NCBI GenBank assembly: GCA_002781745.1 | Contig: PFFW01000088.1 | Coordinates: forward strand, 6,518 to 52,279 | From: Rhodospirillales bacterium CG15_BIG_FIL_POST_REV_8_21_14_020_66_15 | GTDB lineage: Bacteria > Pseudomonadota > Alphaproteobacteria > Rhodospirillales > Casp-alpha2 | Length of the DNA stretch: 45,762 bases | Reading direction: 5' to 3' | Shown here: one piece after another, positions 37,637 to 45,626 of the stretch | How positions within the stretch are numbered: position 1 is the stretch's first letter | Layout of the letters: the number at the start of each line of letters is the position of its first letter | Made by a program: the position numbers and the translations under genes | Notes under the pieces: model-generated | What the model was told of the DNA's origin: nothing | The model's input: the letters and a program-made list of their open reading frames with translations, nothing else | The model's database searches: none

Positions 37637-37668
37637 AATGGCTCTATAAAAATAAAGTTTATGGCCCT
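37637..37668. promoter_or_regulatory. Direct repeat in the mocR/split-barrel intergenic region
   Basis: ATGGCTCT (37638-37645) and ATGGCCCT (37661-37668) are near-identical direct repeats 23 bp apart, separated by an A/T-rich tract. MocR/GabR proteins bind direct repeats beside their own gene, so this is a candidate site in the 127-bp gap. Confidence 0.45.
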
Positions 37669-37760
37669 TTTCCAAGAACCAATCTGCACGGTACAGGAAG
37701 ACCGCCGCCGCCGACAAGGCGGTATTCGGCCGCGCCATACCCGATGGAAGGAACCGGACC

Positions 37761-38450
37761 ATGACCACCTCCCCCGACCTGCGGATCACCGAGCGTTCCA
37801 AGGTCAAGCGCCTGCCGATGCGCGCCGCCTATGACCGCGCCACCGTGGACGCCATCCTGGATTCCGGCCTGCTTTGCCATGTCGGCTACGTCATCGACGG
37901 CGCCCCCTACGTGACGGCGACCTGCTATTGGCGGCACGGCGACCTGGTCTACTGGCACGGCTCGGCGGCCAGCCGCATGCTGCGCACGGTGACCGGCGGC
38001 GTGCCCGTCTGCGTCACCGTGTCGCACCTGGACGGCATCGTGTTCGCGCGCTCCGGCTTCCACCATTCCGTCAACTATCGGGGCGTGACCCTGTTCGGCG
38101 AGGCCCAGAAGATCGAAAACCCGGCCGAGAAGCTGGCCGCGCTCAAGCACTTCACGGACCGCCTGACCCCCGGCCGTTGGGAGGAACTGCGCAAGACCAC
38201 GGACCAGGAACTGAAGGGCACCACCGTCTGCGCCCTGGCCATCGACGAGGGCTCGGCCAAGGTGCGCACGGGCGGGCCGGTCGACGACGAACCGGATTAC
38301 GACCTCGACGTCTGGGCCGGCGTGGTTCCCGTCTCCACCGTCATGGGCGCGCCGATCGCCGACGCCCGCCTGAGGCCGGGCATTCACGAACCGGACTACC
38401 TCCGGCGCATCGCCATCGGCCGCAACGACCTGCCCAAGGGCACTGGTTAG
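37761..38450 (+). CDS. Pyridoxamine 5'-phosphate oxidase-like FMN-binding protein
   Basis: This is a 229-residue flavin split-barrel protein. It shows LPMRAAYDRATVDAILDSGLLCHVGYV and YVTATCYWRHGDLVYWHGSAASRML, typical of the Pyridox_ox_2 group. True PNP oxidase residues are not evident; many such proteins use FMN or F420 and some bind haem. It diverges from the MocR regulator and is probably its target. AAGGAACC precedes the ATG. Its stop overlaps the tail of the convergent meaB gene by 4 bp. Confidence 0.85.
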   Translation: MTTSPDLRITERSKVKRLPMRAAYDRATVDAILDSGLLCHVGYVIDGAPYVTATCYWRHGDLVYWHGSAASRMLRTVTGGVPVCVTVSHLDGIVFARSGFHHSVNYRGVTLFGEAQKIENPAEKLAALKHFTDRLTPGRWEELRKTTDQELKGTTVCALAIDEGSAKVRTGGPVDDEPDYDLDVWAGVVPVSTVMGAPIADARLRPGIHEPDYLRRIAIGRNDLPKGTG

Positions 38451-39442
38451 GCGCCGCCCTTCAGGGCCTTCCCGATCAGCGCCCGCGCCGCCGCGCGCGG
38501 GTCGTCGCGCCGCTCGGCCAGGTCGTCGATAAGCTGCGCCATGTCGGGGGCGAGGCGCTTGAACTCCCGCCGCATGAGGTCAAGCGCCGCCGTCTCCAGG
38601 CGCAGCCGCGCGATGCGGCGGCGGCGCTCCCGGTCCTCGCCGCTGGCGGCGAGGTACGCGCCGTGGTCCAGTACCGCCTGGGCCAGGGCTGCGATGCCCG
38701 TGCCGTCGTTGGCGCTGGTCGCGATCACGGGCACGGACCATCCGCGCCCCCGTTTTCCCGTCAGGCCCATGTCCTGCGCCCCGGCCAGGTCGGCGGCGGT
38801 GCGGTCCGCGTCGGCGCGGTCGGCCTTGGTCACCACGTGAATGTCGGCGATTTCCAGCAGGCCCGCCTTCATGGCTTGGATGCCGTCGCCCAGGCCCGGC
38901 GGCGAGGCGACGATGACCGTATGCGCCGCCGCGGCGACGTCGACCTCGTCCTGGCCGACTCCGACGGTCTCGATGACCACCACATCGAAACCGCAGGCGT
39001 CCAGCACATCGACGGAATCGAGGGCGGGGCGCGCCAGCCCGCCCATGGCGCCCTGGGTTGCCAGCGAGCGGATGAACACGCCGGGATCGCCGCCGAGGTC
39101 GCCCATGCGCACCCGGTCGCCCAGAATGGCGCCGCCGGAAAACGGGCTGGACGGGTCGATGGCGATGACGCCGGCGGTCAGGCCCCGCTTGCGCAGGTCC
39201 TTGGCCAAGGCGTTGACCAGCGACGACTTGCCCGCCCCCGGCGGCCCGGTGACGCCGACCACATGCGCGGCCCCGGCCGCCTGGTAGACCCGGGCCATCA
39301 GGTCGCCGGCGGCCTCGTCCGGCCTGAATACCGCGTTGCCGGCGGTTTCCGCGAGGGACAGCAGCTTGGCGATGGCGCGCCGGTCGCCCGCTTGCGCGGC
39401 GGCGAGAAGGTCCGGAGCGGCGTCCGCCTTGGGCGAGGCCAT
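38447..39442 (-). CDS. meaB: MeaB/ArgK-family P-loop GTPase
   Basis: MeaB protects and loads adenosylcobalamin into methylmalonyl-CoA mutase or related mutases. The 331-residue G3E-type GTPase has Walker A GVTGPPGAGKSS (about 63-74), DPSSPFSGGAILGDR, IETVGVGQDEVDV and the base motif VTKAD. No mutase gene is in the window, so its client is elsewhere. GAGGAA precedes the ATG. It is 13 bp from the upstream gamma carbonic anhydrase gene, so they are likely co-transcribed. Confidence 0.95.
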   Translation of the reverse strand: MASPKADAAPDLLAAAQAGDRRAIAKLLSLAETAGNAVFRPDEAAGDLMARVYQAAGAAHVVGVTGPPGAGKSSLVNALAKDLRKRGLTAGVIAIDPSSPFSGGAILGDRVRMGDLGGDPGVFIRSLATQGAMGGLARPALDSVDVLDACGFDVVVIETVGVGQDEVDVAAAAHTVIVASPPGLGDGIQAMKAGLLEIADIHVVTKADRADADRTAADLAGAQDMGLTGKRGRGWSVPVIATSANDGTGIAALAQAVLDHGAYLAASGEDRERRRRIARLRLETAALDLMRREFKRLAPDMAQLIDDLAERRDDPRAAARALIGKALKGGA

Positions 39443-39454
39443 GGAGTGCGTTCC

Positions 39455-40042
39455 TCAGTCGCTGGGGGGAACGGGACGGTTGCGGCTCAGCCTGCGCAGG
39501 TCGTAGCCCGACCGGCGGTATTCGGTGCCCAGGTCGTCGTAGACGGGCCAGATATAGTCGAGCATCTTCTGCTCGCCCTCGGCCACCTTGCGCAGGAACC
39601 TGGCGGGCCGCCCGGCCCAGACCTCGCCGGGACCGATCTCCTTGCCGGGCGTCACCAGGGCGCCGGCGGCGACCAGCGAGCCCTCGCCGACCACGGCGCC
39701 GTCCATGATGCAGGCCTGCATGCCGACCATGGCGTCGTCCTTCAACGTGCAGGCGTGCAGAAGCGCCATGTGCCCGACCGTGACGCGGTCGCCGATGTCC
39801 GTCGGAAATCCCTGGGAATCGATATGGACGATGGTGCCGTCCTGGATATTCGTGTCGTTGCCGACCCGGATGAAGTTCATGTCCCCGCGCAGCACGCAGT
39901 TGTACCACACCGACGACCTCGCGCCGATGGTCACGTCGCCGATGATGACGGCGTTCTCGGCGATGAAGGCGGTCTCGTCGATGTGCGGGTTCCTGTCCTT
40001 GAAGGGCAGGATCACGCCGCCCGGTTGGCGCAGAGGACTCAT
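39455..40042 (-). CDS. Gamma carbonic anhydrase-family protein (left-handed beta-helix)
   Basis: This 195-residue hexapeptide-repeat protein has repeats such as AENAVIIGDVTIGARSSVW. Three His metal ligands lie in DGTIVHIDSQG and VTVGHMALLHACTL. It resembles the CaiE/PaaY/YrdA-like gamma-CA group, for which activity varies. AAGGTAAT precedes the ATG. A 13-bp inverted repeat lies immediately upstream. It is probably in one unit with meaB. Confidence 0.9.
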   Translation of the reverse strand: MSPLRQPGGVILPFKDRNPHIDETAFIAENAVIIGDVTIGARSSVWYNCVLRGDMNFIRVGNDTNIQDGTIVHIDSQGFPTDIGDRVTVGHMALLHACTLKDDAMVGMQACIMDGAVVGEGSLVAAGALVTPGKEIGPGEVWAGRPARFLRKVAEGEQKMLDYIWPVYDDLGTEYRRSGYDLRRLSRNRPVPPSD

Positions 40043-40055
40043 TGATAAATTACCT

Positions 40056-40068
40056 TAGATATTATCTA
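40056..40068. promoter_or_regulatory. Inverted repeat upstream of the gamma-CA gene
   Basis: TAGATATTATCTA is a 6-1-6 perfect inverted repeat in a 39-bp A/T-rich gap, 14 bp before the gamma-CA start. It may be an operator or part of a -10 region. Confidence 0.35.
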
Positions 40069-40081
40069 CAATAGATTGATT

Positions 40082-40630
40082 TCACGATTGTTTTATGAAC
40101 GGAAGCATCTCCCTGAAAGCCTCCGTGCCCGCCCGGCCCAGCCATTCGTAGATGACCATTTCCGTGGTCACGATGCCGGCGCCGGCCGCCCCCAGGCGGT
40201 CCAGGCAAGCCTTCTCGCTTTCCAGGGTGCGCGACGAGGTCGCGTCGGTCACGACGAAGATCTCGAAACCCTTGTCCATCAGGTCGACGCCCGTCTGCAT
40301 GACGCAGATATGGGCCTCCATGCCGGTGATGACCGCCTGGCGGCGGCCCGTGGCCTCGAAGGCCTTTTGGAACGCCGCCTCGTTCATGCAGGAGAAATGG
40401 ATTTTCTCGATGACCTCGGCGTTCCGCGCGATGCCCTGAAGCTGCGGCACGATGTGGCCCAGGCCCTTGGGATATTGTTCCGTCATCAGAATGGGAATGC
40501 CCATGCGGTCGGCGGCGCGCATCAGAAGGGCCGTGTTACGGATCACCTTGGCCGGCCCCTGCATGGCGGGCACCAGCTTGTCCTGGATGTCGATGACCAC
40601 CAGGCAGGATTGTTCGGGCTTGATCAGCAT
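40082..40630 (-). CDS. Isochorismatase-fold cysteine hydrolase (YcaC-like)
   Basis: This 182-residue protein has the catalytic triad of the isochorismatase-like family: D14 (VVIDIQD), K76 (VIEKIHFSC) and C109 (GMEAHICVMQ). The cis-peptide segment before the Cys (TGMEAHIC) is present. Family substrates include nicotinamide, ureidoacrylate and unknown amides, and the precise one is not readable. It is 10 bp downstream of the alpha/beta hydrolase gene, with the ribosome site GAGGAAAT in the overlap zone. Confidence 0.87.
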   Translation of the reverse strand: MLIKPEQSCLVVIDIQDKLVPAMQGPAKVIRNTALLMRAADRMGIPILMTEQYPKGLGHIVPQLQGIARNAEVIEKIHFSCMNEAAFQKAFEATGRRQAVITGMEAHICVMQTGVDLMDKGFEIFVVTDATSSRTLESEKACLDRLGAAGAGIVTTEMVIYEWLGRAGTEAFREMLPFIKQS

Positions 40631-40640
40631 CTGGATTTCC

Positions 40641-41342
40641 TCATCCGGCGAGCCAGTAGCGCAGCACCGCGCTGACCGCCTCGGGCCGTTCCAGGGGCGA
40701 AAGGTGGCCGCAATTTTCGACGATCACCAGTTTAGCACCGGGGATGGCCGACGCCATTTCTTCGTGCACGGTAGGCGGCGTCAAGACGTCCTGGCGGCCG
40801 CACAGCACCAGGGTCGGGCAGGCGATGCGCGAAAGGTTGGCGCGGTTGTCCGGGCGGTTGATGATGGCGGTCTGCTGGCGCCGGTAGGCGTCCGCCCCCA
40901 CGTTGCGGGCCGAGGCGCGCACGGCGGTGGTCAGTTCCGCATCGTCCTGGCGGTCTTCCGCAATGAGGGTCGGCATGTGGTGGTCGATCACGCTCTCCAG
41001 GTCGTCGGCGGCGGCCCGCGCCATCAGTTCGCGCCGCGCGGCCGAGCGCTCGGGCGTGTCGGCGCCGGACGCGGTGTCCAGCAGCGCCAAACGCGTCACC
41101 CGCTCGGGTGCCAGGCGCATGACCGCCTGGGCCGCGTAGCCGCCCATGGACAGGCCGCACAGCGCGAAGCGGTCCGGTGCGGCGTCGAGGGCCCGCCGCG
41201 CCATGGCGTCGATGTCGTCGTCCCGCGTCATGTCCGTGACGGCGATCTCGGCGACGTCCGCGAGGGTGTCCAACTGATGGCGCCACAAGGCGTCGTCGCA
41301 CAACAGGCCGGGCATGAGCAGAAGCGGCTGACGGGCGGGCAT
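40641..41342 (-). CDS. Alpha/beta-fold hydrolase
   Basis: This 233-residue serine hydrolase has nucleophile Ser65 in GLSMGG, acidic CGRQDVLTPP and the catalytic His in ENCGHLSPLE. It has the short LLLMPGLLCDDALWRHQ N-terminus and no signal peptide, so it is cytoplasmic. It is related to 3-oxoadipate enol-lactonase-like and MhpC-like enzymes, but the substrate is unknown. A near-ideal AGGAGGA precedes the ATG. It is transcribed with the isochorismatase-fold gene. Confidence 0.87.
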   Translation of the reverse strand: MPARQPLLLMPGLLCDDALWRHQLDTLADVAEIAVTDMTRDDDIDAMARRALDAAPDRFALCGLSMGGYAAQAVMRLAPERVTRLALLDTASGADTPERSAARRELMARAAADDLESVIDHHMPTLIAEDRQDDAELTTAVRASARNVGADAYRRQQTAIINRPDNRANLSRIACPTLVLCGRQDVLTPPTVHEEMASAIPGAKLVIVENCGHLSPLERPEAVSAVLRYWLAG

Positions 41343-41417
41343 GGGGAAATCCTCCTGGCGGGCCGTGGCGCGGGCGCGGCGGCGGGCAGAAATCCGCCGC
41401 CGGGCCTTGGCTTACCA

Positions 41418-41445
41418 TTGACTTCGGGACGTGAATACCTAATAT
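41418..41445 (+). promoter_or_regulatory. Probable sigma-70 promoter of the helicase gene
   Basis: TTGACT (41418-41423), 16 bp, TAATAT (41440-41445). The expected start is near 41452, giving a leader of about 95 nt that contains two GC-rich hairpins (41457-41479 and 41512-41524). Confidence 0.5.
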
Positions 41446-41547
41446 CCCGCTCACACGGCCCGGGGAAGCCCCGAGGGCCCAATCGAATGCCCCCATACGG
41501 CGCGACCCAAACCGCCCCGGGCGGCACAACTCCCGAAGTGGAGCCAT

Positions 41548-43014
41548 ATGTCCTTCTCAGACCTCGGCCTCAGCGACGAACTCCTCAACGCGATTTCAGA
41601 CGCAGGCTACACAACCCCCACCCCGATCCAGGCCCAAGCCATCCCCTACGTCCTGATGGGCCGCGACATCCTGGGCTGCGCGCAGACGGGCACGGGCAAG
41701 ACCGCCTCGTTCACCCTGCCGATGATCGACATCCTGGCCTCCGGCCGGGCCAAGGCGCGCATGCCGCGCTCGCTGATCCTGGAGCCGACCCGCGAACTGG
41801 CCGCCCAGGTCGCCGACAACTTCGAGATCTACGGCAAGTACCACAAGCTGAACCACGCGCTGCTGATCGGCGGCGAGAACATGAGCGAGCAGATCAAGCG
41901 CCTGGAAAAAGGCGTCGACGTGCTGATCGCCACGCCCGGACGCCTGATGGACGTGTTCGACCGCGGCCACCTGCTGCTGCGCGACGTGAAGATCCTGGTG
42001 ATCGACGAAAGCGACCGCATGCTGGACATGGGCTTCATCCCCGATGTGGAGAAAATCGTCTCCAAGCTGCCGCAGATGCGGACGACGCTGCTGTTCTCGG
42101 CGACCATGCCGCCCGAGATCAAGCGCCTGGCCGACAAGTTCCTGATGAACCCCAAGGAAATCACCGTGTCCCCGCCGGCGACGGCGGCCGAGACCATCAA
42201 GCAGAGCCTGGTCATGGTAACCGGCGCCGGGCGCGACCAGACCTCCATCGCCAAGCGCAAGCGCGCCGTGCTTCGCCTGCTCATCGAGCGCGAGAAGCCG
42301 AAGAACGCCATCATCTTCTGCAACCGCAAGCGCGACGTGGACGTCGTCTACCGCTCCCTCGAGCGCCACGGCTACGACACGGCGGCCCGGCTGCACGGCG
42401 ACATGGTGCAGTCCGTGCGCATGGAGACCCTGGACAAGTTCAAGAAAGGCGTGGTGTCCCTGCTGGTCTGCTCCGACGTCGCCGCCCGCGGCCTCGACAT
42501 TCCGGCCATGAGCCACGTGTTCAACTTCGACGTCCCGACCCATGCGGACGACTACATTCACCGCATCGGCCGCACGGGCCGCGCCGGGCGCGAGGGCGTG
42601 GCGATCACCATCGCCGTGCCGGCCGACGGCAAGTACATCGACGGCATCGAGCGGCTGACGGGCAAGAAGATCGACCGCGAAGAACTTGGCGGCGACGGCG
42701 GCGCGGACCTGGAGAGGGCCGAGCGCGGCGGCCGCGACAGGGGACGCGGGCGAGACCGGGACCGGAGCCGCAAGTCGGACGAGAAGCCGGCAACGGCGAA
42801 CGCCAGGTCGGACGCGTCGGACAAGGCGGAAAAGACCGAAAAACCGGAAACGCCCCGGCAGCCCAGCGACGACGCTCGCCGGGACGAAAAGCCGCGGGCC
42901 GAGAAATCAGGCCGCGGACGCGGCCGCCGGGACGACGCTGGCGAGATGGACGACAAGGACGTCGTGTTCGGCCAGAGCGACCAGGTCCCCGACTTCCTCA
43001 AGAATTTCCCCTGA
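41548..43014 (+). CDS. DEAD-box-family ATP-dependent RNA helicase with DESD motif II
   Basis: This 488-residue helicase has the Q motif TPIQAQAIP, Walker A AQTGTGKT, PTRELAAQ, TPGRLMD, motif II IDESDRMLDMGF, SAT, ARGLDIP and HRIGRTGRAG. It unwinds RNA during ribosome assembly or mRNA decay and resembles RhlE. Motif II reads D-E-S-D rather than the name-giving D-E-A-D. The C-terminal 110 residues are highly charged, with RG-rich patches (GGRDRGRGRDRDR), a probable RNA-binding tail. GTGGAG is the ribosome site. Confidence 0.95.
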   Translation: MSFSDLGLSDELLNAISDAGYTTPTPIQAQAIPYVLMGRDILGCAQTGTGKTASFTLPMIDILASGRAKARMPRSLILEPTRELAAQVADNFEIYGKYHKLNHALLIGGENMSEQIKRLEKGVDVLIATPGRLMDVFDRGHLLLRDVKILVIDESDRMLDMGFIPDVEKIVSKLPQMRTTLLFSATMPPEIKRLADKFLMNPKEITVSPPATAAETIKQSLVMVTGAGRDQTSIAKRKRAVLRLLIEREKPKNAIIFCNRKRDVDVVYRSLERHGYDTAARLHGDMVQSVRMETLDKFKKGVVSLLVCSDVAARGLDIPAMSHVFNFDVPTHADDYIHRIGRTGRAGREGVAITIAVPADGKYIDGIERLTGKKIDREELGGDGGADLERAERGGRDRGRGRDRDRSRKSDEKPATANARSDASDKAEKTEKPETPRQPSDDARRDEKPRAEKSGRGRGRRDDAGEMDDKDVVFGQSDQVPDFLKNFP

Positions 43015-43099
43015 TCTCCGGTCGCTGGCGCCGGGCGCAGCGCGTGCCGACGCCGGACCGACAACGATCACGGCTTCGCGAGGTCTTCAGCCACGCGAA

Positions 43100-43144
43100 T
43101 TCAAAGGCGAGGATGCTTCGATTTAATCGATGCGAGGCTTTGAA
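43100..43144 (+). repeat. Nested inverted repeat after the helicase gene
   Basis: TTCAAAG (43100-43106) pairs with CTTTGAA (43138-43144), enclosing TCGAT/ATCGA (43118-43122 with 43126-43130) and two GCGAGG copies. ATTTTT follows. It could be a weak terminator of the helicase transcript, about 90 bp past its stop. Confidence 0.35.
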
Positions 43145-43221
43145 ATTTTTCGATGTCCGCCGCCCCTGACCTCTTCGATAGTAGGGGCCTTCCGTCAACC
43201 TTCAACCAAGGAACATCCTAA

Positions 43222-43413
43222 ATGAAACGGACCGTTCTTTCCGCCGCCGTTCTTGCTTTCGTTCTGGGCCTGGGCATCTCCTTCGCCGCTCCGACCGCCG
43301 TCATGGCCGCCGAGGGCAAGAAGGCGGAATCGCCCTGCGCCAAAATGACCGACAAGAAAGAAAAAGCGGCCTGCCTGAAGAAAGAGGCCGCCGCGAAGAA
43401 GGCCAAGAAGTAA
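43222..43413 (+). CDS. Small exported Lys-rich protein with two Cys
   Basis: This is a 63-residue precursor. The signal peptide is about 1-29, ending VMA-AEG. The mature 34 residues hold SPCAKMTDKKEKAACLKKE, with two Cys 13 residues apart and many Lys. The Cys spacing faintly recalls PsiF repeats, but it is too short to assign. AAGGAAC precedes the ATG by 9 bp, and a strong terminator follows, so it is likely a monocistronic periplasmic protein. Function unknown. Confidence 0.78.
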   Translation: MKRTVLSAAVLAFVLGLGISFAAPTAVMAAEGKKAESPCAKMTDKKEKAACLKKEAAAKKAKK

Positions 43414-43454
43414 GCAGGTTTTCGCGCCCGCACCCGCGGTCCGCGCCAACCATC

Positions 43455-43495
43455 AAAGGGGCAGGCGGCGCAAGTCGCCTGCCCTTTCGTTTTTT
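43455..43495 (+). terminator. Intrinsic terminator of the small exported protein gene
   Basis: A 12-bp stem (AAAGGGGCAGGCG arm against CGCCTGCCCTTT, one G-U) has an 8-nt loop and a T6 tail at 43490-43495. It lies 42 bp after the stop codon. Confidence 0.85.
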
Positions 43496-43555
43496 AAGAA
43501 GGGGACATCCCGCTTTTTGGGTTCACTCGAAAAGCCAGGTTGACCCAACCGCGCC

Positions 43556-44551
43556 TCAGATCAACCCCGACAGCGGCGACGACGGGTCGGCGTATTTCTT
43601 CTTCGCCATGCGCCCGGCGAGATAGGCCTGACGGCCGGCGATCACCGCGTGCTTCATGGCACGCGCCATCATCACCGGGTCCTTGGCCTCGGCGATGGCC
43701 GTGTTCATGAGGACGCCGTCGCAGCCCAGTTCCATGGCGATGGCCGCGTCCGACGCCGTGCCGACCCCGGCATCGACGATCACCGGCACCTCGGTCTGCT
43801 CCTTGATGAGGCGGATGTTGACCGGGTTCTGGATGCCCAGACCGGAACCGATCGGCGCCCCCAGCGGCATGATGGCGACGGCCCCCGCCTCCTCCACCCG
43901 CTTGCACAGGATCGGGTCGTCGGAGCAGTAGGCCATGACCTGGAAGCCTTCCTCGGTCAGCGCACGAGTCGCCTCGATGGTTTCCGGCATCATCGGGTAG
44001 AGGGTGCGCTGTTCGCCCAGGATTTCCAACTTCACCAGGGTCCAGCCGCCGGCTTCGCGTGCGAGCCTGAGCGTGCGCACGGCGTCGTCGGTGGTGAAGC
44101 AGCCCGCCGTGTTGGGCAGGTAGGTGTATTTCTTGGGATCCAGGTAGTCGACCAGCAGCGGCTGGCTCGGGTCCGTCAGGTTCACCCGGCGCACGGCGAC
44201 GGTGATCATCTCCGCCTCCGCCGCCTCGGCGGCCCGGCGGTTGAGGTCGTAGTCCTTGTACTTGCCGGTGCCGATGATGAGGCGCGAGCGGAACCTGCGC
44301 CCGGCGACCTGCAGAATATCCCCGTCGTCGGGCGAACCCGCGGAATCGGGCGCGCCCCCGCCGATGAAATGCACGATCTCCAGGCGGTCGCCGTCCTTGA
44401 CGCCGGTCGCGGCGTAGCCCGACTTGGGCACGATCTCCAGGTTGCGCTCGACCGCCACCTTGGCCGGATCCAGGCCGATTCGGGTCAGAAGCTCCTGAAC
44501 CGACAGGGGGGCCTCAAGGGAATGGGTTTCGCCGTTGATCTGAATTTGCAT
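43556..44551 (-). CDS. thiG: ThiS-ThiG fusion: sulfur carrier plus thiazole synthase
   Basis: This is a 331-residue single frame. Residues 1-67 are ThiS-like ([22 protein letters not shown], ending VHFIGGG), followed by a short linker ([12 protein letters not shown]) and ThiG from about residue 78 ([70 protein letters not shown]). ThiG makes the thiazole of thiamine using ThiS thiocarboxylate, glycine or dehydroglycine and deoxyxylulose phosphate. The carrier's Gly-Gly is buried in the fusion instead of being the C-terminus. No TPP riboswitch motif is seen upstream. Confidence 0.92.
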   Translation of the reverse strand: MQIQINGETHSLEAPLSVQELLTRIGLDPAKVAVERNLEIVPKSGYAATGVKDGDRLEIVHFIGGGAPDSAGSPDDGDILQVAGRRFRSRLIIGTGKYKDYDLNRRAAEAAEAEMITVAVRRVNLTDPSQPLLVDYLDPKKYTYLPNTAGCFTTDDAVRTLRLAREAGGWTLVKLEILGEQRTLYPMMPETIEATRALTEEGFQVMAYCSDDPILCKRVEEAGAVAIMPLGAPIGSGLGIQNPVNIRLIKEQTEVPVIVDAGVGTASDAAIAMELGCDGVLMNTAIAEAKDPVMMARAMKHAVIAGRQAYLAGRMAKKKYADPSSPLSGLI

Positions 44552-44713
44552 CGGAAGCGTTCCTGAAAGCGTATTTCCGCCCGCCTGTTCTTAGTATGAA
44601 GTTGGGCCCAACGCCACCCGCTTTCAACGGTCGACCCGGCAATTGGATGCTTTCCCGCCGGTTGCGCTATGTTATAAGCCGCCATCCGGCCCAACGGCCC
44701 GAACCCCGAGCGG

Positions 44714-45169
44714 ATGTCCGCCATGAGCTTGAATATCCTGATCCTCAACGGCCCCAACCTGAACCTTCTGGGCACCCGCGAGCCCGACATCTACGGCCGC
44801 GAGACCCTGGCGACCATCGAATCCGCCTGCCGCACGCGCGGCAAGGAGCTTGGCCTGGACGTCGATTTCCGTCAGTCCAACGACGAAGGCGAACTGGTCA
44901 CCTGGATCCAGGAAGCGCCCAAGGCTCATGCGGGTCTCGTCATCAACGCCGGCGCCTACACCCATACCTCGGTCGCCATCCTGGATGCGCTTTCGGCCAT
45001 CGGCCTGCCGATCATCGAGGTCCACCTTTCCAACATTCACAGGCGCGAAGAGTTCCGGCATCATTCCTACGTGTCCAAGGCCGCCGACGGCATGATCTGC
45101 GGCCTTGGCGGCCAGGGGTACGAACTGGCGCTCGAGGCGCTGGCCAAACGGCTGAAAAACAACGGATAA
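44714..45169 (+). CDS. aroQ: 3-Dehydroquinate dehydratase, type II
   Basis: AroQ converts 3-dehydroquinate to 3-dehydroshikimate, the third step of the shikimate pathway. The 151-residue protein shows [21 protein letters not shown] (catalytic Arg and Tyr of the flexible loop), [15 protein letters not shown] and [19 protein letters not shown] with the active His. ATG 44723 is an equally possible start, giving three fewer residues. It is followed by accB after 6 bp; aroQ-accB-accC is a standard alphaproteobacterial order. Confidence 0.95.
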   Translation: MSAMSLNILILNGPNLNLLGTREPDIYGRETLATIESACRTRGKELGLDVDFRQSNDEGELVTWIQEAPKAHAGLVINAGAYTHTSVAILDALSAIGLPIIEVHLSNIHRREEFRHHSYVSKAADGMICGLGGQGYELALEALAKRLKNNG

Positions 45170-45175
45170 GGGAAC

Positions 45176-45616
45176 ATGGCGAAAAGCCCCAAAGCGACCG
45201 ACATCGATGCGGACGCCGTCCGCAAGCTGGCCGACCTCCTTAACGAGACCGGCCTGACGGAAATCGAATACACCCACGACGACTGGTCGCTGCGCGTCTC
45301 CAAGGGGGCGGTCGCGGTGGCTGCCGCGTCTCCCGCCGCCGTCCCGGCGCCCGCCGCCGCTGCCGCCGATCACGGCCCCCCAGCCGGCGCCGTGACGTCG
45401 CCCATGGTCGGCGTCGTCTACACCTCGCCCGACCCCGACAGCCCCGCCTTCGTGAAGGAAGGCGATGTCGTGAAGGAGGGCCAGACCCTTCTGCTGATCG
45501 AAGCCATGAAGGTGTTCAACCAGATCGCCGCCCCGCGCGCAGGCACGGTGAAGAAGATCCTGGTCACCAGCGGAACGCCCGTGGAGTTCGGCGAACCCCT
45601 GCTGATCCTGGAATAG
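45176..45616 (+). CDS. accB: Biotin carboxyl carrier protein of acetyl-CoA carboxylase
   Basis: AccB carries biotin between carboxylase and transferase subunits in malonyl-CoA formation. The 146-residue protein has an N-terminal helical part ([19 protein letters not shown]), an Ala/Pro-rich linker (about 45-65), and a C-terminal biotinyl domain with the biotinylated lysine in [10 protein letters not shown]. The residue after the Lys is Val, where many BCCPs have Met or Leu. Confidence 0.97.
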   Translation: MAKSPKATDIDADAVRKLADLLNETGLTEIEYTHDDWSLRVSKGAVAVAAASPAAVPAPAAAAADHGPPAGAVTSPMVGVVYTSPDPDSPAFVKEGDVVKEGQTLLLIEAMKVFNQIAAPRAGTVKKILVTSGTPVEFGEPLLILE

Positions 45617-45626
45617 GGCCGGGGCC

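Noticed and set aside
40452-43169. 905-codon plus-strand open frame across the hydrolase and helicase genes
   Set aside because: It spans a promoter region and two well-supported genes in other frames, and its product has no domain logic.
44552-44713. TPP riboswitch upstream of thiSG
   Set aside because: The leader lacks the CTGAGA element and the other conserved THI-box stretch on the coding strand.
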